Positions 8,882 through 17,230 of a stretch of 40,448 nucleotides of DNA are shown here, piece by piece. The position numbers and the translations under genes are program-made. The notes beneath the pieces were generated by a model. That model did not search any database. It saw only the letters and a program-made list of their open reading frames with translations, and was not told the DNA's origin. Each line of letters starts with the position of its first letter. Positions within the stretch are counted from its first letter, which is position 1. The DNA comes from an uncultured Gammaproteobacteria bacterium (GTDB lineage Bacteria > Pseudomonadota > Gammaproteobacteria > CAMYKB01), in NCBI GenBank assembly GCA_947258875.1, contig CAMYKB010000034.1, positions 1 to 40,448 on the forward strand. Reading direction: 5' to 3'.

Positions 8882-9127
8882 TTAGGCCTTCTTACGAGGG
8901 GCATAGGTCGAACCACCTTTGCCCGTTCGTGAATTAAGTATTTCGGCAAAGTCTTCAGCATGTTGAGTCACGTCTTTCAGGGTGCCGGGTTTTTTGCCCT
9001 CAACTTTAGAACTACCTTGTCCAACCACATAACGATGCCAGTTATCGCCCGGCATGCCCTCAGGGGGGGTGGTCTTTTCGACCGTTTCCACTCGGTACTT
9101 AAGTTTACTTGTATCATCTTGCTGCAT
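8882..9127 (-). CDS. Conserved 81-aa protein coupled to rhlE
   Basis: The small soluble, charged product (KLKYRVETVEKTTPPEGMPGDNWHRYVVGQG near the N terminus, SRTGKGGSTYAPRKKA at the C terminus) has no membrane helix or cysteine. Its ATG is 3 nt after the rhlE stop codon, and a good ribosome site (AGAGGGGG) lies inside the end of rhlE, so translation is likely coupled. The basic tail would suit RNA or ribosome contact, which is inference. I do not recognise a named family. The pairing makes a role with the helicase possible. Confidence 0.75.
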   Translation of the reverse strand: MQQDDTSKLKYRVETVEKTTPPEGMPGDNWHRYVVGQGSSKVEGKKPGTLKDVTQHAEDFAEILNSRTGKGGSTYAPRKKA

Positions 9128-9130
9128 GAT

Positions 9131-10444
9131 TTAACGCCCCCTCTGGTGACTTTGGCCTACATTACGTTTGGATCTGCTATTTTTGGATGCATTGGGTGGT
9201 GGTTGTGCGCCCCGGCGTTGTTGCATTACTTGCTTACGCGAACCTCGGCTTGCATTGCCTGGCTTGCTACCGCGCCCTTTGTTAATGGGTTCCGCTTTGA
9301 TAGAAGGATCGGGCGCAAAATCGCCGACCACCACTTTGGGGATATCACGTTTTATGAGACGCTCGATACCTTTAAGTAAATCCAACTCATCTACACACAC
9401 CAGTGACATGGCTTCACCCTCATTGCCTGCACGACCCGTACGGCCAATGCGGTGAACGTAATCTTCCGCTACGTGGGGTAATTCAAAGTTCACCACGTGC
9501 GGCAACTGACTGATGTCTAGTCCGCGCGCGGCGATATCCGTTGCCACCAGCACCCGCACCTTGCCTGATTTGAAATCCGCCAACGCCTTGGTACGCGCAC
9601 CCTGGCTCTTGTTACCGTGAATGGCGGCCGAGTTGATGCCGTCGCTGTCGAGCTGTTTGGCGAGTTTATTGGCACCATGCTTGGTACGGTTGAATACCAG
9701 AACCTGTTTCCAGTTGTTGGTGCCAATTAGATGAGAAAGTAGTTCACGTTTACGTTTTTTGTCTACCGGATGAACCACCTGCGTGACACTTTCTGCAGCG
9801 GTGTTGCGTCGTGCCACTTCAACCAAGGCAGGCGCCTTAAGCAGATCATTTGAAAGCCGCTTGATGTCATCTGAAAAGGTGGCTGAGAAGAAGAGTGTCT
9901 GTTTCTGCTTGGGCAATAGTGTGAGCAGCTTGCGGATGTCGCGAATAAAACCCATGTCGAGCATACGATCGGCTTCGTCGAGCACCAGGATTTCAACCTT
10001 TGAAAGATCGACGGTGTCCTGACTGACGTGATCCAGCAATCGACCCGGGGTAGCGACCAGAATGTCTACGCCATTCCGTAGCGTCTGCTTTTGTGGGTTG
10101 ATACTGACACCACCAAAAATCACGGTGGAGCGAAGTGGCAGGTATTTGCCATAAGTCTGCACGCTCTCGGCAACCTGTGCGGCCAGCTCCCGGGTTGGAG
10201 TTAGTATCAGGGCGCGGATGGGGCGCCGGCCTTTTCCTGGCGCGCCAGATGCCATTAATCTTTGTAATAACGGCAGGGTGAAACCGGCGGTTTTGCCCGT
10301 ACCCGTCTGTGCGCCACCCATGAGATCACGTCCTTCGAGGACGGGTGGGATGCCTTGTTTCTGTATCGGGGTGGGCTCGCTGTAGCCTTGTTCGGATACA
10401 GCACGGAGTAATTCGGCCCTGAGGCCGAGGGATTCAAATGACAT
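9131..10444 (-). CDS. rhlE: DEAD-box RNA helicase RhlE
   Basis: The 437-aa product contains the ordered DEAD-box motifs: Q motif [10 protein letters not shown] (21-30), motif I AQTGTGKT (45-52), [33 protein letters not shown], then in the second RecA domain [11 protein letters not shown] and [10 protein letters not shown]. The C-terminal tail (about 375-437) is basic and Gly/Arg/Ser-rich, as in RhlE, which works on rRNA during ribosome assembly and on mRNA turnover at low temperature. The start [14 protein letters not shown] is the usual RhlE beginning. A 361-nt non-coding region lies upstream, with a possible -10 TATAAT at 10602-10607 on the minus strand, which would give a long leader of about 150 nt. 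Confidence 0.93.
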   Translation of the reverse strand: MSFESLGLRAELLRAVSEQGYSEPTPIQKQGIPPVLEGRDLMGGAQTGTGKTAGFTLPLLQRLMASGAPGKGRRPIRALILTPTRELAAQVAESVQTYGKYLPLRSTVIFGGVSINPQKQTLRNGVDILVATPGRLLDHVSQDTVDLSKVEILVLDEADRMLDMGFIRDIRKLLTLLPKQKQTLFFSATFSDDIKRLSNDLLKAPALVEVARRNTAAESVTQVVHPVDKKRKRELLSHLIGTNNWKQVLVFNRTKHGANKLAKQLDSDGINSAAIHGNKSQGARTKALADFKSGKVRVLVATDIAARGLDISQLPHVVNFELPHVAEDYVHRIGRTGRAGNEGEAMSLVCVDELDLLKGIERLIKRDIPKVVVGDFAPDPSIKAEPINKGRGSKPGNASRGSRKQVMQQRRGAQPPPNASKNSRSKRNVGQSHQRGR

Positions 10445-10805
10445 GTACTATGTGCTCCAGGGATCAGCCTACCCAATACACATGTCTTGGACACATGGTT
10501 TGGGACGGTCTAGGCAGATACTGCGTGTTTCGAGGCGAATCGGGAAGGATTACCGCGGTGAAAACAGGTGCAGACCGAAGTGCACCAGAAATTGTATACG
10601 CATTATACCTGAATTTAAGGCAAAAAGGTGACCTGGGGGCGATATTCTCTGCTATTCGAACTCATTGCTTTCTGGCCACTACTGCCCATAACATAATGAT
10701 GTTCTCTCGTTTTACGCTATTATTTTACGTGGCTTCAGGCCATAGTCGAGGCGATTGCTCAACGATGAGCGCCATCCACTGAATTTGCTGATGTAAGGTA
10801 CCGCC
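10445..10805. other. Divergent intergenic region between rhlE and the 85-aa gene
   Basis: I support no gene in these 361 bases. Frames on the plus strand through it have poor coding character and no ribosome sites. The minus strand has TATAAT at 10602-10607, a candidate -10 for rhlE without a convincing -35. The hairpin GGTGCA-8 nt-TGCACC lies at about 10567-10586, inside the predicted rhlE leader. Long structured leaders are common in cold-regulated helicase genes, but nothing here proves that. Confidence 0.4.
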
Positions 10806-11063
10806 ATGAAAAAACTGAAAAATGAAGCGGAGTTGGTCAAAGCGGCAATACTCGAGGGCGTAAAATATGCTGAAGAGCGCGGTGCCGCAGTGTTTGAACC
10901 GACGGATTCCGCAACCGATAAAATCTTATACATCTACCGCCTCTTGGTACACGATAAAATCATTCAGCCCTTGCCTGAGGATCAAGTCTCTCAACAAACC
11001 ATGAGACATAGACTCGCTATCTGGTACGCAAAGCAATTACCGAAAGGCCACCCTCTTTTGTAG
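10806..11063 (+). CDS. Short conserved protein, DUF5062-like
   Basis: The 85-aa product starts MKKLKNEAELVKAAILEGVKYAEERGA and contains TDKILYIYRLLVHDKIIQPLPEDQ and MRHRLAIWYAKQLPKGHPLL. It is mostly helical, soluble and lacks cysteines. From memory it resembles the small DUF5062 family of Vibrio and Shewanella, but I could not compare sequences. The start is supported by AAGGTACCGCC just before the ATG. It precedes the RRM gene by 64 nt on the same strand. Function unknown. Confidence 0.75.
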   Translation: MKKLKNEAELVKAAILEGVKYAEERGAAVFEPTDSATDKILYIYRLLVHDKIIQPLPEDQVSQQTMRHRLAIWYAKQLPKGHPLL

Positions 11064-11127
11064 ACAGCTACAGGGTTCTTCGATTGCGATCTTTTCACCC
11101 TATTGAATTCATTAGTTTGGTGACCCT

Positions 11128-11385
11128 ATGAAAATCTTGGTGCGCAATTTATCCCGCGAAACAACGCAAGCGGAGCTGCTGGCGTTATTCAAAGACTATG
11201 GGAATACTCAGTACTGCAAGCTAGTGCTGGATAAAGCGACGGGCAAATCCAAAGGCTTTGGTTTCGTTGAAATGCCCCATGCTGGTGAGGCCAAAGCAGC
11301 CATCAAAGGGCTGAATGCCCGGGATGTCGGCGGCAATAAAATTCGTGTGAAAAAGGCAGACAAGCCCGAAGCTGGCGCCGCTTGA
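11128..11385 (+). CDS. RRM-domain RNA-binding protein
   Basis: The 85-aa product is a single RNA-recognition motif. RNP2 is KILVRNLS (2-9) and RNP1 is KSKGFGFVEM (about 40-49), with the two aromatic residues of RNP1 kept. A short basic/Ala-Gly tail follows. Such small glycine-poor RRM proteins bind single-stranded RNA and are often cold-induced in cyanobacteria and gammaproteobacteria. It lies near rhlE, though on the other strand. No strong Shine-Dalgarno sequence is visible (TTTGGTGACCCT precedes the ATG). Confidence 0.88.
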   Translation: MKILVRNLSRETTQAELLALFKDYGNTQYCKLVLDKATGKSKGFGFVEMPHAGEAKAAIKGLNARDVGGNKIRVKKADKPEAGAA

Positions 11386-11469
11386 ATAAGTATAGAGGTG
11401 CCGTGAACCGTGGAAAGCAGAACGATTGATTTTATAGCCTGACACATTAACTGCATTGAGTACTCACAA

Positions 11470-11748
11470 ATGAAAGCAACCGCTGAATTGCAAGTCGTTC
11501 CTATTGGTAGTGGTGTCTCTGTGCGACAGGAAATTACCCGTGTCGTAGAGTTGTTAAATGAGTATGATTTTATTGTTGAGACCCATGCCTCGGGCAGTAA
11601 CATAGAAGGGGAACTGGCAGACATCCTTGCCGCTGTTGAGAAAATCCACGAGACATTGCACAAACAGGGCAGTATTCGTCTGGTTAGTTACCTGAAACTG
11701 GAAACCCGCACGGACAAGGTCATTACTCTGGCCGGCAAGCAACTGTAG
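11470..11748 (+). CDS. MTH1187/YkoF-like thiamine-binding family protein
   Basis: The 92-aa product matches the MTH1187 (formerly DUF77) family: AELQVVPIGSGVSVRQEI at the start, ETHASGSNIEGELADILAAVEKIHE in the middle and LVSYLKLETRTDK near the end. This is a ferredoxin-like fold that assembles as a dimer or tetramer. Some members bind thiamine or its pyrimidine part, and this one is annotated only by family. No TPP riboswitch elements are seen in the 84 nt upstream. Confidence 0.85.
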   Translation: MKATAELQVVPIGSGVSVRQEITRVVELLNEYDFIVETHASGSNIEGELADILAAVEKIHETLHKQGSIRLVSYLKLETRTDKVITLAGKQL

Positions 11749-11888
11749 AAATACCTACAACAACGAGGCGTTTTTCCGACTTAAGAAACCTCTGATAAAT
11801 TCTGAGCAGGATGAGTTGTCGTTCATAGTTGATTGATTCTAGGTATACTTGCATCATCCAACATCGTATCAAAAACAGGGTAATCCAT

Positions 11889-12500
11889 ATGCCTCAACAG
11901 CAATCGACTTTTGACAAAGCGATGGCGCTTATAGACGCCGCGAACAGTGAAGATCCAAACCAGGAGACCGTGGACGGCAAGGCCTGGCCGAAAGAGCTGC
12001 TTTATTCCCACCGTATGTCTGACATGCTACAGCGCTATGCACCCGAAGCCGATGACGCAATGAAGCTGGCGCTCCGGGCACAGCATATCCAACGCTGGAA
12101 ATCACCGCGTGATGCTTATCCTATGGATCGCATCGGCTACCTTAAGTGGCGTAAAGATCTCTACAAGTTTCATGCGACAACCGCGGCTGATCTGTTGATG
12201 CAGGCGGGCTATGGTGATGATGTGATTGACAGGGTAAAGGAATCGGTGGCAAAGAAGAGGATTAGCGATAATCCGGACACGCAGCTACTGGAAGATGTTT
12301 CCGGTCTGGTATTTATCGAGCACTACATGCTGGATTTCGCCAACAAGCATCCCGAATACGACGAGGAGAAGTGGCTCGATATTATCCGCAAGACCTGGAA
12401 GAAGATGACCGCCCGGGCACACCAGTTCGCGCTCTCAGGCGCTATCAAATTGCCTGAACCGTTGATCCCTCTTATCCAGAAAGCTGTAGCAGACAACTAA
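11889..12500 (+). CDS. DUF4202 family protein
   Basis: The 203-aa product is recognisable as DUF4202 by ALIDAANSEDPN, KELLYSHRMSDML, AQHIQRWKSPRDAYPMDRIGYLKWR and LEDVSGLVFIEHY. Conserved His and Asp residues (SHRM, AQHIQRW, LEDV) suggest an HD-like helical metal site, but the activity is unknown. I choose the ATG at 11889 rather than the upstream in-frame start at 11829, because the extra 20 residues (MIDSRYTCIIQHRIKNRVIH) fall in the leader and family members begin close to this Met. It is followed 17 nt later by yajD with its own ribosome site. Confidence 0.86.
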   Translation: MPQQQSTFDKAMALIDAANSEDPNQETVDGKAWPKELLYSHRMSDMLQRYAPEADDAMKLALRAQHIQRWKSPRDAYPMDRIGYLKWRKDLYKFHATTAADLLMQAGYGDDVIDRVKESVAKKRISDNPDTQLLEDVSGLVFIEHYMLDFANKHPEYDEEKWLDIIRKTWKKMTARAHQFALSGAIKLPEPLIPLIQKAVADN

Positions 12501-12517
12501 GCGAAACGGAGATCAGT

Positions 12518-12886
12518 ATGGCGAATCCTCGCAACGACAAACTGGACCGAGTGGTAGCCGAAGCAAGGCGCGCCCGTGAGCTACGGGAACAGGGCTATCG
12601 CGAACAGGCGCTAAAGATGTATCCACATATTTGCGGTCGCTGCAGCCGCGAATTTACCCGCAAGAACCTAAATGAGTTGACGGTGCATCACCGCGATCAC
12701 GATCACGATAACAACCCGGCCGATGGTAGCAACTGGGAGTTATTGTGTATGTATTGCCATGATAACGAACACCAACGGCAGCTGGAGGCACTACAGGGCA
12801 ACACCTCTACCGGCGGCAGTAACAGCGCTACTGCCACTTATAATCCATTTGCCGATCTCAAAACCATGCTGAAAACCAAGAAGTAA
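12518..12886 (+). CDS. yajD: HNH nuclease-like protein YajD
   Basis: The 122-aa product has a basic helical N terminus (RVVAEARRARELREQGYREQALKMYPH), a zinc knuckle CGRC (about 39-42), the HNH core LTVHHRDHDHDNNPADGSNWELLC and a second knuckle CMYCHDNEH. The order and spacing match E. coli YajD. HNH domains cut or nick nucleic acid; the substrate of YajD is not known. The C-terminal tail with NPFADLKTMLK is conserved in the family. It forms a pair with the DUF4202 gene. Confidence 0.9.
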   Translation: MANPRNDKLDRVVAEARRARELREQGYREQALKMYPHICGRCSREFTRKNLNELTVHHRDHDHDNNPADGSNWELLCMYCHDNEHQRQLEALQGNTSTGGSNSATATYNPFADLKTMLKTKK

Positions 12887-13099
12887 CGATGATGTTATGC
12901 ATTCGTAATATATTTGATAGGAAATCAGTGGGGTTAGACTCACTGCTGTCCCACTAACGCGTCATTTACGCCATCAGAAGAATGACGGTTTTCGCCCTGC
13001 CCGCTCAGTTCTATGGTCCTCTGGCGGAAGCTATCCGATGACGCAGAAAGTGTGGCAGAATGAACCGCAATCCCCACCAACTCTATAAGTAGGAGCGCC

Positions 13100-14227
13100 A
13101 TGTCTGGCTTACTTCCCAATGTTGATCCTGATGGGCTTCTGGAATACTCCGTGGTGTTCACCGACCGCTCACTCAATCATATGTCGCAATCCTTCCAGGG
13201 GGTTATGAACGACATATCCAGCACCCTGAAAAGGGTGTATAACGCGCACGCGGTAGCAGTGGTTCCAGGAGGCGGTACGTTTGCTATGGAAGCGGTCGCG
13301 CGTCAGTTTGCGACGGATAACAAATGCCTCGTGATTAGAAACGGCTGGTTCAGTTACCGCTGGACCCAGATTTTCGATATGGGCAGCATTCCTTCCGAGT
13401 CCGTTGTATTGAAGGCGCGCCCTGCAGAAGGCGGCCACCATGCCGCGTTTGCTCCGGCGCCAATCGAAGAAGTCGTCGACAAGATACGAAACAGCAAACC
13501 GGCTGTTGTGTTCGCTCCCCATGTCGAAACCTCATCAGGCATGATATTGCCAGACAGTTACATTCGCGAGGTGGCGGACGCGGTGCACGCTGTCGGTGGA
13601 TTGTTCGTTCTGGATTGTATTGCCTCGGGTGCGCTGTGGATTGATATGGAAGCAACTGGCGTTGATGTGCTGATCAGCGCACCGCAAAAAGGCTGGAGTG
13701 GTTCACCCTGTGCAGGCCTGGTGATGCTTAACGCACCGGCAAAAGAAAAGGCTGATACCACGCACAGCACCAGTTTCGCATGTGATCTCCTGAGGTGGCT
13801 GCAGATCATGCAGGCGTATGAGAACGGGGGACACGCCTATCATGCAACAATGCCCACCGATGGGCTTACTACATTCCGCAATGCGATGAAAGAAACCGAG
13901 CAATATGGTTTCGACAAGATTCGCACACAGCAGCAGGAACTCGGTAGCAAGGTTCGCACATTACTGGCCGGCAAAGGTTTCAAAAGCGTGGCGGCACCGG
14001 GCTTTGAAGCCCCCGGGGTTGTCGTGTGTTATACCGACGACCCCGAGATTCACAATGGTAAGAAATTTCTGGCGCAGGGTTTACAGATCGCCGCAGGTAT
14101 TCCGTTACAGTGTGATGAGCCGGCCGATTTCACGTCCTTCCGAATTGGGTTGTTCGGGCTAGACAAACTCCAGAACATCGATCGCACGGTCGATAATCTG
14201 AGTAAGGCGTTGGATATGATCGGTTGA
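13100..14227 (+). CDS. Class V aminotransferase (serine/alanine-glyoxylate type)
   Basis: The 375-aa PLP enzyme has PGGGTFAMEAVARQF (56-70), HVETSSGM (141-148), LDCIASGALWIDMEATGVDVLISAPQKGWSG (171-201) and a C-terminal FRIGLFG. Lys197 in APQKGWSG is the predicted Schiff-base lysine and Asp172 the residue pairing with the PLP ring nitrogen. The family includes alanine-glyoxylate and serine-pyruvate aminotransferases; the exact donor and acceptor cannot be told. TAGGAGCGCC before the ATG is a good ribosome site. The gene looks single, with 213 nt of non-coding sequence upstream. Confidence 0.88.
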   Translation: MSGLLPNVDPDGLLEYSVVFTDRSLNHMSQSFQGVMNDISSTLKRVYNAHAVAVVPGGGTFAMEAVARQFATDNKCLVIRNGWFSYRWTQIFDMGSIPSESVVLKARPAEGGHHAAFAPAPIEEVVDKIRNSKPAVVFAPHVETSSGMILPDSYIREVADAVHAVGGLFVLDCIASGALWIDMEATGVDVLISAPQKGWSGSPCAGLVMLNAPAKEKADTTHSTSFACDLLRWLQIMQAYENGGHAYHATMPTDGLTTFRNAMKETEQYGFDKIRTQQQELGSKVRTLLAGKGFKSVAAPGFEAPGVVVCYTDDPEIHNGKKFLAQGLQIAAGIPLQCDEPADFTSFRIGLFGLDKLQNIDRTVDNLSKALDMIG

Positions 14228-14283
14228 GCGAAAAGGATGAGTGTTATTTCTACTTCGCAAACGCGTTATAAGGGTTCTAAAAA

Positions 14284-14478
14284 ATGGATATTGAATCTTA
14301 TACTATCCGAATTCAGGGTTTCGTAGAGAAAGGCAACTACCATGCCGCTATCAATATCGCACTTTCCGGATTGAATGAATGTCGGAGAAATGGAGATCAG
14401 GTTTGTATCGATAAATTCTTAAGCATAATAAAAGGGATCACAGACAGACTAACGGAGGAATTTGGCAACACCGAATAA
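14284..14478 (+). CDS. Small hypothetical protein, 64 aa
   Basis: The product begins MDIESYTIRIQGFVEKGNYHAAINIALSGLNECRR and ends LTEEFGNTE. It reads as two amphipathic helices in a TPR-like pattern (GNYHAAINIALSGLNECRRNGD). It is soluble with two cysteines. AAGGG stands about 9 nt before the ATG. It follows the aminotransferase by 56 nt on the same strand and may share its transcript. No family is recognised. Confidence 0.55.
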   Translation: MDIESYTIRIQGFVEKGNYHAAINIALSGLNECRRNGDQVCIDKFLSIIKGITDRLTEEFGNTE

Positions 14479-14910
14479 GACTTAAGGAGCCTCTGCATAG
14501 ACCAGCAACGGGCACTCAGAGTCTAAAACCGCTCACTGCTCGGCAACTACTCCCGCATTGCCCTACCCTCGCCCGGTCATGAACTCGAACTTCGGTATCT
14601 GATTTTCATCAATAAAGAAACTGCAAAAGGATTGCGGGATAGCCTTGTCAGGCAGTCGTGTCCCTCATGAACCTTGTACATCCACGCACAGGGTGGCGCG
14701 CAAAACGTGACGATGTGAATTTGGCGGGGTTTCAGCACCACGAAGGCGGCAGCGTGTTGTATCCAGATATTCGCGATCAAACGGCATATATCGGGGTGTG
14801 AAAGGCCTATCTGCCGATGATAATCCATTATTCTTGCTGTAGACTTTGATCAATACGAGTGTGTTACACGGGCCTGGTCCCGATATCAGCAAGACAGAGG
14901 GTGTAGTGTT
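14479..14910. other. 432-nt region with possible decayed coding fragments
   Basis: No full gene is supported. A plus-strand open stretch ends with the stop near 14669 and reads LGNYSRIALPSPGHELELRY before continuing. A second frame from ATG 14667 to TGA 14801 encodes 44 residues (MNLVHPRTGWRAKRDDVNLAGF at its start) without a clear ribosome site. Both have a coding-like feel and overlap by three bases in different frames, as a frameshifted gene remnant would. Opposite-strand frames look like shadows. The 3' part is the parA leader, with AGAGGG just ahead of the GTG start. Confidence 0.3.
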
Positions 14911-15651
14911 GTGCAGGCTTTTGTAAAAAAAATTATTATCCTTAATGCCAAAGGGGGCAGCGGTAAGACAACCATTGCCACGAATCTCGTGAGCCAATTT
15001 GCCCGCGCGAAATTCAAGTCGGTGCTGATGGATTATGACGCCCAGGGTTCGAGCTTGCGCTGGCTGCAACTGCGCCCCAAGGACAAAACTAAAATTACCA
15101 GCGTAAATGCCTACAAGGATCCATATGCCACAGAGACTCGCGCATGGGCTCTGCGTTTACCGCCGGATACACAGCGGGTTGTTATAGACACACCGGCCGG
15201 TGTGCAGGGGCTGGACCTTGTAGGCTTTGTTAATCAGGTTGATACCATCCTGCTCCCGGTACAACCCTCGCCTATTGATATTCACGCCGCGACACGTTTC
15301 ATCGAACAGCTATTACTTATCGGCAAGGTCCGACAAAAGGGTGTGCGCGTTGGCGTGATTGCCAACAAAGTCAAGAGCAACACACTCGCCTATCAATCCT
15401 TGCAACGTTTCCTCAAGGCATTGAATTTGCCTATCGTCGGCACCCTGCGCGATACCCAGAATTATGTGCATGCCGCCGAGAAAGGCGTCGGTGTCCATGA
15501 GTTGGGGACTAGACGCGCCGAGGTCGACAGCCGGGAATGGATGTCAATCATACACTGGCTGGAAGATGGCTGGGCGAAGGAAAACACACGGATCCACGAT
15601 ATAATGAAACCGGTCATGCACGACGTGCACGTCACCAGCATGCTTGATTAG
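14911..15651 (+). CDS. Orphan ParA/MinD-family ATPase
   Basis: The 246-aa product has the deviant Walker A KGGSGKTT (14-21) with signature Lys14, a Walker A' MDYDAQGSS (about 40-48) and Walker B VVIDTPAGVQG (about 90-100). These are the marks of ParA/MinD dimerising ATPases, which position DNA or protein cargo. No parB or parS-like sequence is adjacent, so chromosome partition is unlikely and cargo positioning or a regulator role is more plausible (inference). The start is GTG at 14911, behind AGAGGG. The C terminus (about 210-246) is longer than the minimal fold and includes a His/Met-rich tail (IMKPVMHDVHVTSMLD). Confidence 0.85.
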   Translation: MQAFVKKIIILNAKGGSGKTTIATNLVSQFARAKFKSVLMDYDAQGSSLRWLQLRPKDKTKITSVNAYKDPYATETRAWALRLPPDTQRVVIDTPAGVQGLDLVGFVNQVDTILLPVQPSPIDIHAATRFIEQLLLIGKVRQKGVRVGVIANKVKSNTLAYQSLQRFLKALNLPIVGTLRDTQNYVHAAEKGVGVHELGTRRAEVDSREWMSIIHWLEDGWAKENTRIHDIMKPVMHDVHVTSMLD

Positions 15652-15850
15652 CTGGCGATTAAATAGATGTATGACACCCTGGCTGCGCCCGGGAAATAGC
15701 CTCTTGATTACCACTGAATCCATCTGTTCTCCTGACAACCCTGATTCTACGCATTGTTGACAGCAGCACTGCTGCCGATAATGACCCCCGCCCCGAACTC
15801 TCCACAGCGCCAGCTGACTAATAGACATCACCTAATAAAGGATACTCACG

Positions 15851-16453
15851 ATGCACATGCGTTTGCTTACCTTCATAATTATTTCACTCTCATTCCAGCA
15901 CTTCGCATACGCGGATACAACGGCAGCCCCGAAAATTGAAACTGCGATTCTTGCGGGTGGCTGTTTTTGGTGTATTGAATCCGATTATGAAAAACTTGAT
16001 GCCGTAGTTGAGGTAGTGTCGGGCTATACCGGCGGCCATGTTAAAGATCCCACCTATAAGCAGGTCTCAGCGGGAGGCACTGGCCATATTGAAGCAGTCA
16101 AAGTGACGTATGATGCTAACAAAATCAGTTATCCCGAAATCCTGGATTACTTCTGGCGCCACATCGACCCAACACGTGATGACGGGCAATTCTGCGATGG
16201 CGGGCCTCAATATCGTCCGGCGATTTTTTACGAAAACCAAGCGCAGAAGCAGTTGGCCATTGCATCGACCCAGAAAATAGAAAAAACCAAGCCTTTTGAC
16301 GAGCCGCTGAAGGTCGAGCTGATAGAAGCTTCTGAATTCTATTTGGCTGAAGATTATCATCAGGACTATTACAAAAAGAACCCGGCCCGCTACAAGTTCT
16401 ATCGCTTTAGCTGTCGCCGCGATGCCCGGGTTAAGGAATTGTGGGGTAAGTAA
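15851..16453 (+). CDS. msrA: Exported peptide-methionine (S)-S-oxide reductase MsrA
   Basis: The 200-aa MsrA carries the catalytic motif GGCFWCIE with Cys38 as nucleophile. Other family blocks are VVEVVSGYTGG, YKQVSAGGTGHIEAV and YFWRHIDPTRDDGQFCDGGPQYRPAIFY. It has a Sec signal peptide (about 1-21, ending FAYA), so it should repair oxidised methionine in the periplasm. SCRRDAR near the C terminus offers a possible resolving cysteine. There is a second Met at residue 3; either start keeps the signal. TAAAGGATACTCACG precedes the ATG. It is single in its orientation. Confidence 0.93.
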   Translation: MHMRLLTFIIISLSFQHFAYADTTAAPKIETAILAGGCFWCIESDYEKLDAVVEVVSGYTGGHVKDPTYKQVSAGGTGHIEAVKVTYDANKISYPEILDYFWRHIDPTRDDGQFCDGGPQYRPAIFYENQAQKQLAIASTQKIEKTKPFDEPLKVELIEASEFYLAEDYHQDYYKKNPARYKFYRFSCRRDARVKELWGK

Positions 16454-16487
16454 TTGCGCGGAATACCAGCCCGACCGTGAGTGATTA

Positions 16488-16949
16488 TCATTGTTTTACT
16501 GGATCCCTCGGCACGGCTTTAGTTTTCTCTATCACCAAATCGAATGTAATTTCTTTTTGACGCGCATCCCCGATCCATTGGGTTTCTAGTGTTTCATATC
16601 CGTCTTTTGTCACAATGAAGTGGATGTGGGGAGGCCTGAGGTTGGGCCATTCCGTTTCAAACTGGAAGCGACCCTGGGCATCGGTGTACAGATAGGCACG
16701 CAGGTCATCCCTGTAACGGCCATTTTCACCGGCCTGCCAGTGGGCCAGTTTGGCATTAGCCAACGGAGTACAATCAGGCGTCGTCAGCACGCGGCCTTGA
16801 ACCATAACCCCTTTACTCACATCGCCTTTTTGTTCTGTAACCGGCTCGTAGTGAGTACCGGTAGTGCGGTGCGAGGTTGGTATGCAGTCAGCGGCGGCAA
16901 CAGAAGCGCTGAATAGCAGCGCACACATCATATAGCGATGAATAATCAT
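16488..16949 (-). CDS. Exported intradiol-dioxygenase-like protein
   Basis: The product from ATG 16949 is 153 aa with a signal peptide ending near SVAAA. CAGGAG lies about 7 nt upstream, so this start is better than an in-frame GTG/ATG 60 nt further out. The mature part has the beta-sandwich pattern of the protocatechuate/catechol dioxygenase C-terminal domain: VQGRVLTTPDCTPLANAKLAHWQAGENGRYRD, LRAYLYTDAQGRFQFETEWP and RPPHIHFIV. The HIH pair and the Tyr in YRDDLRAY could be iron ligands. It is shorter than true intradiol dioxygenases and exported, so aromatic-ring cleavage is not proven; it may bind or modify an envelope substrate. Confidence 0.72.
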   Translation of the reverse strand: MIIHRYMMCALLFSASVAAADCIPTSHRTTGTHYEPVTEQKGDVSKGVMVQGRVLTTPDCTPLANAKLAHWQAGENGRYRDDLRAYLYTDAQGRFQFETEWPNLRPPHIHFIVTKDGYETLETQWIGDARQKEITFDLVIEKTKAVPRDPVKQ

Positions 16950-17182
16950 AGCGTCTCCTGATTGTGCCCGGGGTGGCGAGCCACAAACCCAGGGATTTTC
17001 ATTACGCACCTGTCATGCAGGGCCTGTTATTCCAACGGGCACGACGATATCTTCGCCGACCTGTCTAAGATGATTATAGGCAACATAAACAGCCATCGGT
17101 TGAATTCCCTGCTGTTCTGCGACAACTATCCCGATTTCCAGCCGGGCACAGAGTCATCGGCTTTGCATTAAACGCGCAACAA

Positions 17183-17208
17183 AAAGGGCCGGCATAAGCC
17201 GGCCCTTT
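17183..17208 (-). terminator. Intrinsic terminator after the EF-G gene
   Basis: An 11-bp stem, AAAGGGCCGGC (17183-17193) with GCCGGCCCTTT (17198-17208), closes a 4-nt ATAA loop. On the minus strand the stem is followed by a short T-run and then GTTGCG. It lies 23 nt past the EF-G stop codon. The outer flanks GCGCAACA / TGTTGCGC extend the inverted repeat. Since the other strand also ends in T residues, it may work in both directions. Confidence 0.85.
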
Positions 17209-17230
17209 ATTGTTGCGCAGTGTTGACTGC

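Noticed and set aside
10438-10782. 114-aa plus-strand frame overlapping the start of rhlE
   Set aside because: No ribosome site, odd composition, runs through the hairpin and candidate promoter region; treated as non-coding.
11829-11888. Upstream extension of the DUF4202 frame
   Set aside because: The 20 extra residues are not family-like and lie in the leader.
12940-13176. 78-aa minus-strand frame before the aminotransferase
   Set aside because: Overlaps the aminotransferase start, no ribosome site and no family-like sequence.
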